A stretch of 64,000 nt of DNA from Chrysoperla carnea (taxonomy: Eukaryota; Arthropoda; Insecta; Neuroptera; Chrysopidae): assembly GCF_905475395.1 (NCBI RefSeq), contig NC_058337.1, forward strand, positions 138,577,172 to 138,641,171. The letters run 5' to 3'. The notes under the pieces are model-generated. The model ran no database searches. It was not told the DNA's origin and worked only from the letters and a program-made list of their open reading frames with translations. Positions within the stretch are counted from its first letter, which is position 1. Every line of letters starts with the position of its first letter. The position numbers and the translations under genes are program-made. Shown one piece after another: positions 63,495-64,000 of this stretch.

Positions 63495-64000
63495 ATCAAT
63501 TACTACCGTCTAAAGCCGGTAGTTTGGTTTACGCTTGCAAAGCAGATTAAAAGCGTAAACGCTAAAACTCTGATATTCTAAAATAATCTTTTTTATGATA
63601 TTCTTCTTGTTGCTCTATATACTTCTGTACTGCTTCCTAATTCACATAACCAACTGTAACAACAAAATACCCTCTAGCCCAAAGATGTTGACCCCAATAT
63701 CGCTTACGAAGTAGTTCAAATTCCTGTAGCAATTTACGACTACTCTTTCCTTTAATATATTGTAACACCTTTGATATTGAGATACTCGGTGGAACTGATA
63801 CTAATATATGAACATGATCAGGACTTATGCTGCCACTAATTATATCTATGTAATTAGCTGCACATATTTCCTGAATTACTTCCCTTGCTCTACTTGCTAT
63901 TTGCCCAGTTAAAACTCTATACCTGTACTTTGTACAAAACACTATATGATACTTTAAATCATACAGGCTATGAGACCCTCTCCTATATTCCATCTCTTCC
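63495..64000 (-). mobile_element. tnpA: IS200 type 1, copy 9, running off the window
   Basis: Right end at 63495. tnpA starts at 63993; a TAG at about 63637-63639 (after VGYVN, Ser codon changed) removes the Tyr-containing helix. The HUH motif PDHVHILVS is intact. The left end is outside the window. Confidence 0.9.

Overview
The window is AT-rich bacterial DNA of a Rickettsia-type endosymbiont. The evidence is protein content (UvrD, a peptide deformylase-like protein, HPF, a UbiH-type hydroxylase, MrpF, a SpoT-type hydrolase, F-type tra genes of the RAGE kind, patatin, many Rpn-family proteins), small palindromic repeats and a very heavy IS load. This DNA is interrupted at 44989-52916 by a complete animal-type BEL/Pao LTR retrotransposon: two 837-bp LTRs, gag-pol, and a 5-bp target duplication CCATC. 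Both flanks of that element are the two halves of one rickettsial gene, so it is a true integration into rickettsial sequence, not a simple assembly join. The likeliest explanation (inference) is that this rickettsial DNA lies in, or passed through, an arthropod nuclear genome. A eukaryotic element entering a bacterial chromosome is the rarer alternative.

Layout. 1-15.8 kb: remnants of core genes (uvrD, def-like, yfiH, glnA-like, hpf, ubiH are broken; the gamma carbonic anhydrase and mrpF look intact), a tRNA-Asp with a decayed second copy, Rickettsia-specific alpha-helical proteins, and two IS200 families. 15.8-20 kb: wrecked IS630, IS21 and IS3 with an ORF-less group II intron. 20-24.7 kb: a decayed RAGE-like segment (TPR, two hypothetical genes, a double-HTH regulator, traA, traL, traE). 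24.7-41.2 kb: a nested pile of insertion elements (IS256, IS481, IS200, IS5, IS701, IS21, IS630, a 5.1-kb Tn3-family transposon with its own tyrosine recombinase and a second group II intron, and a four-deep nest at 36.6-40.8 kb). 41.2-44.7 kb: a broken patatin phospholipase and a hypothetical gene split by a 601-bp element with terminal inverted repeats and a 225-bp palindrome. 44.8-53.4 kb: the ProQ/FinO-like gene carrying the retrotransposon. 53.4-63.5 kb: three or four degenerating copies of a cassette made of an Rpn-family PD-(D/E)XK protein, a ProQ/FinO-domain RNA-binding protein and a small basic protein, mixed with IS200, IS5, IS630, IS3 and IS21 remnants.

Few genes are intact: the two hypothetical/housekeeping genes at 3.1 and 7.6 kb, mrpF, the SpoT-type hydrolase, several IS200 transposases, one IS630 transposase and the Tn3 recombinase. 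The repeated Rpn-ProQ-small-protein cassette is the strongest candidate for an uncharacterised bacterial system here; the retrotransposon in rickettsial DNA is the most surprising single structure. All family names come from motif recognition by eye; no database search was run.
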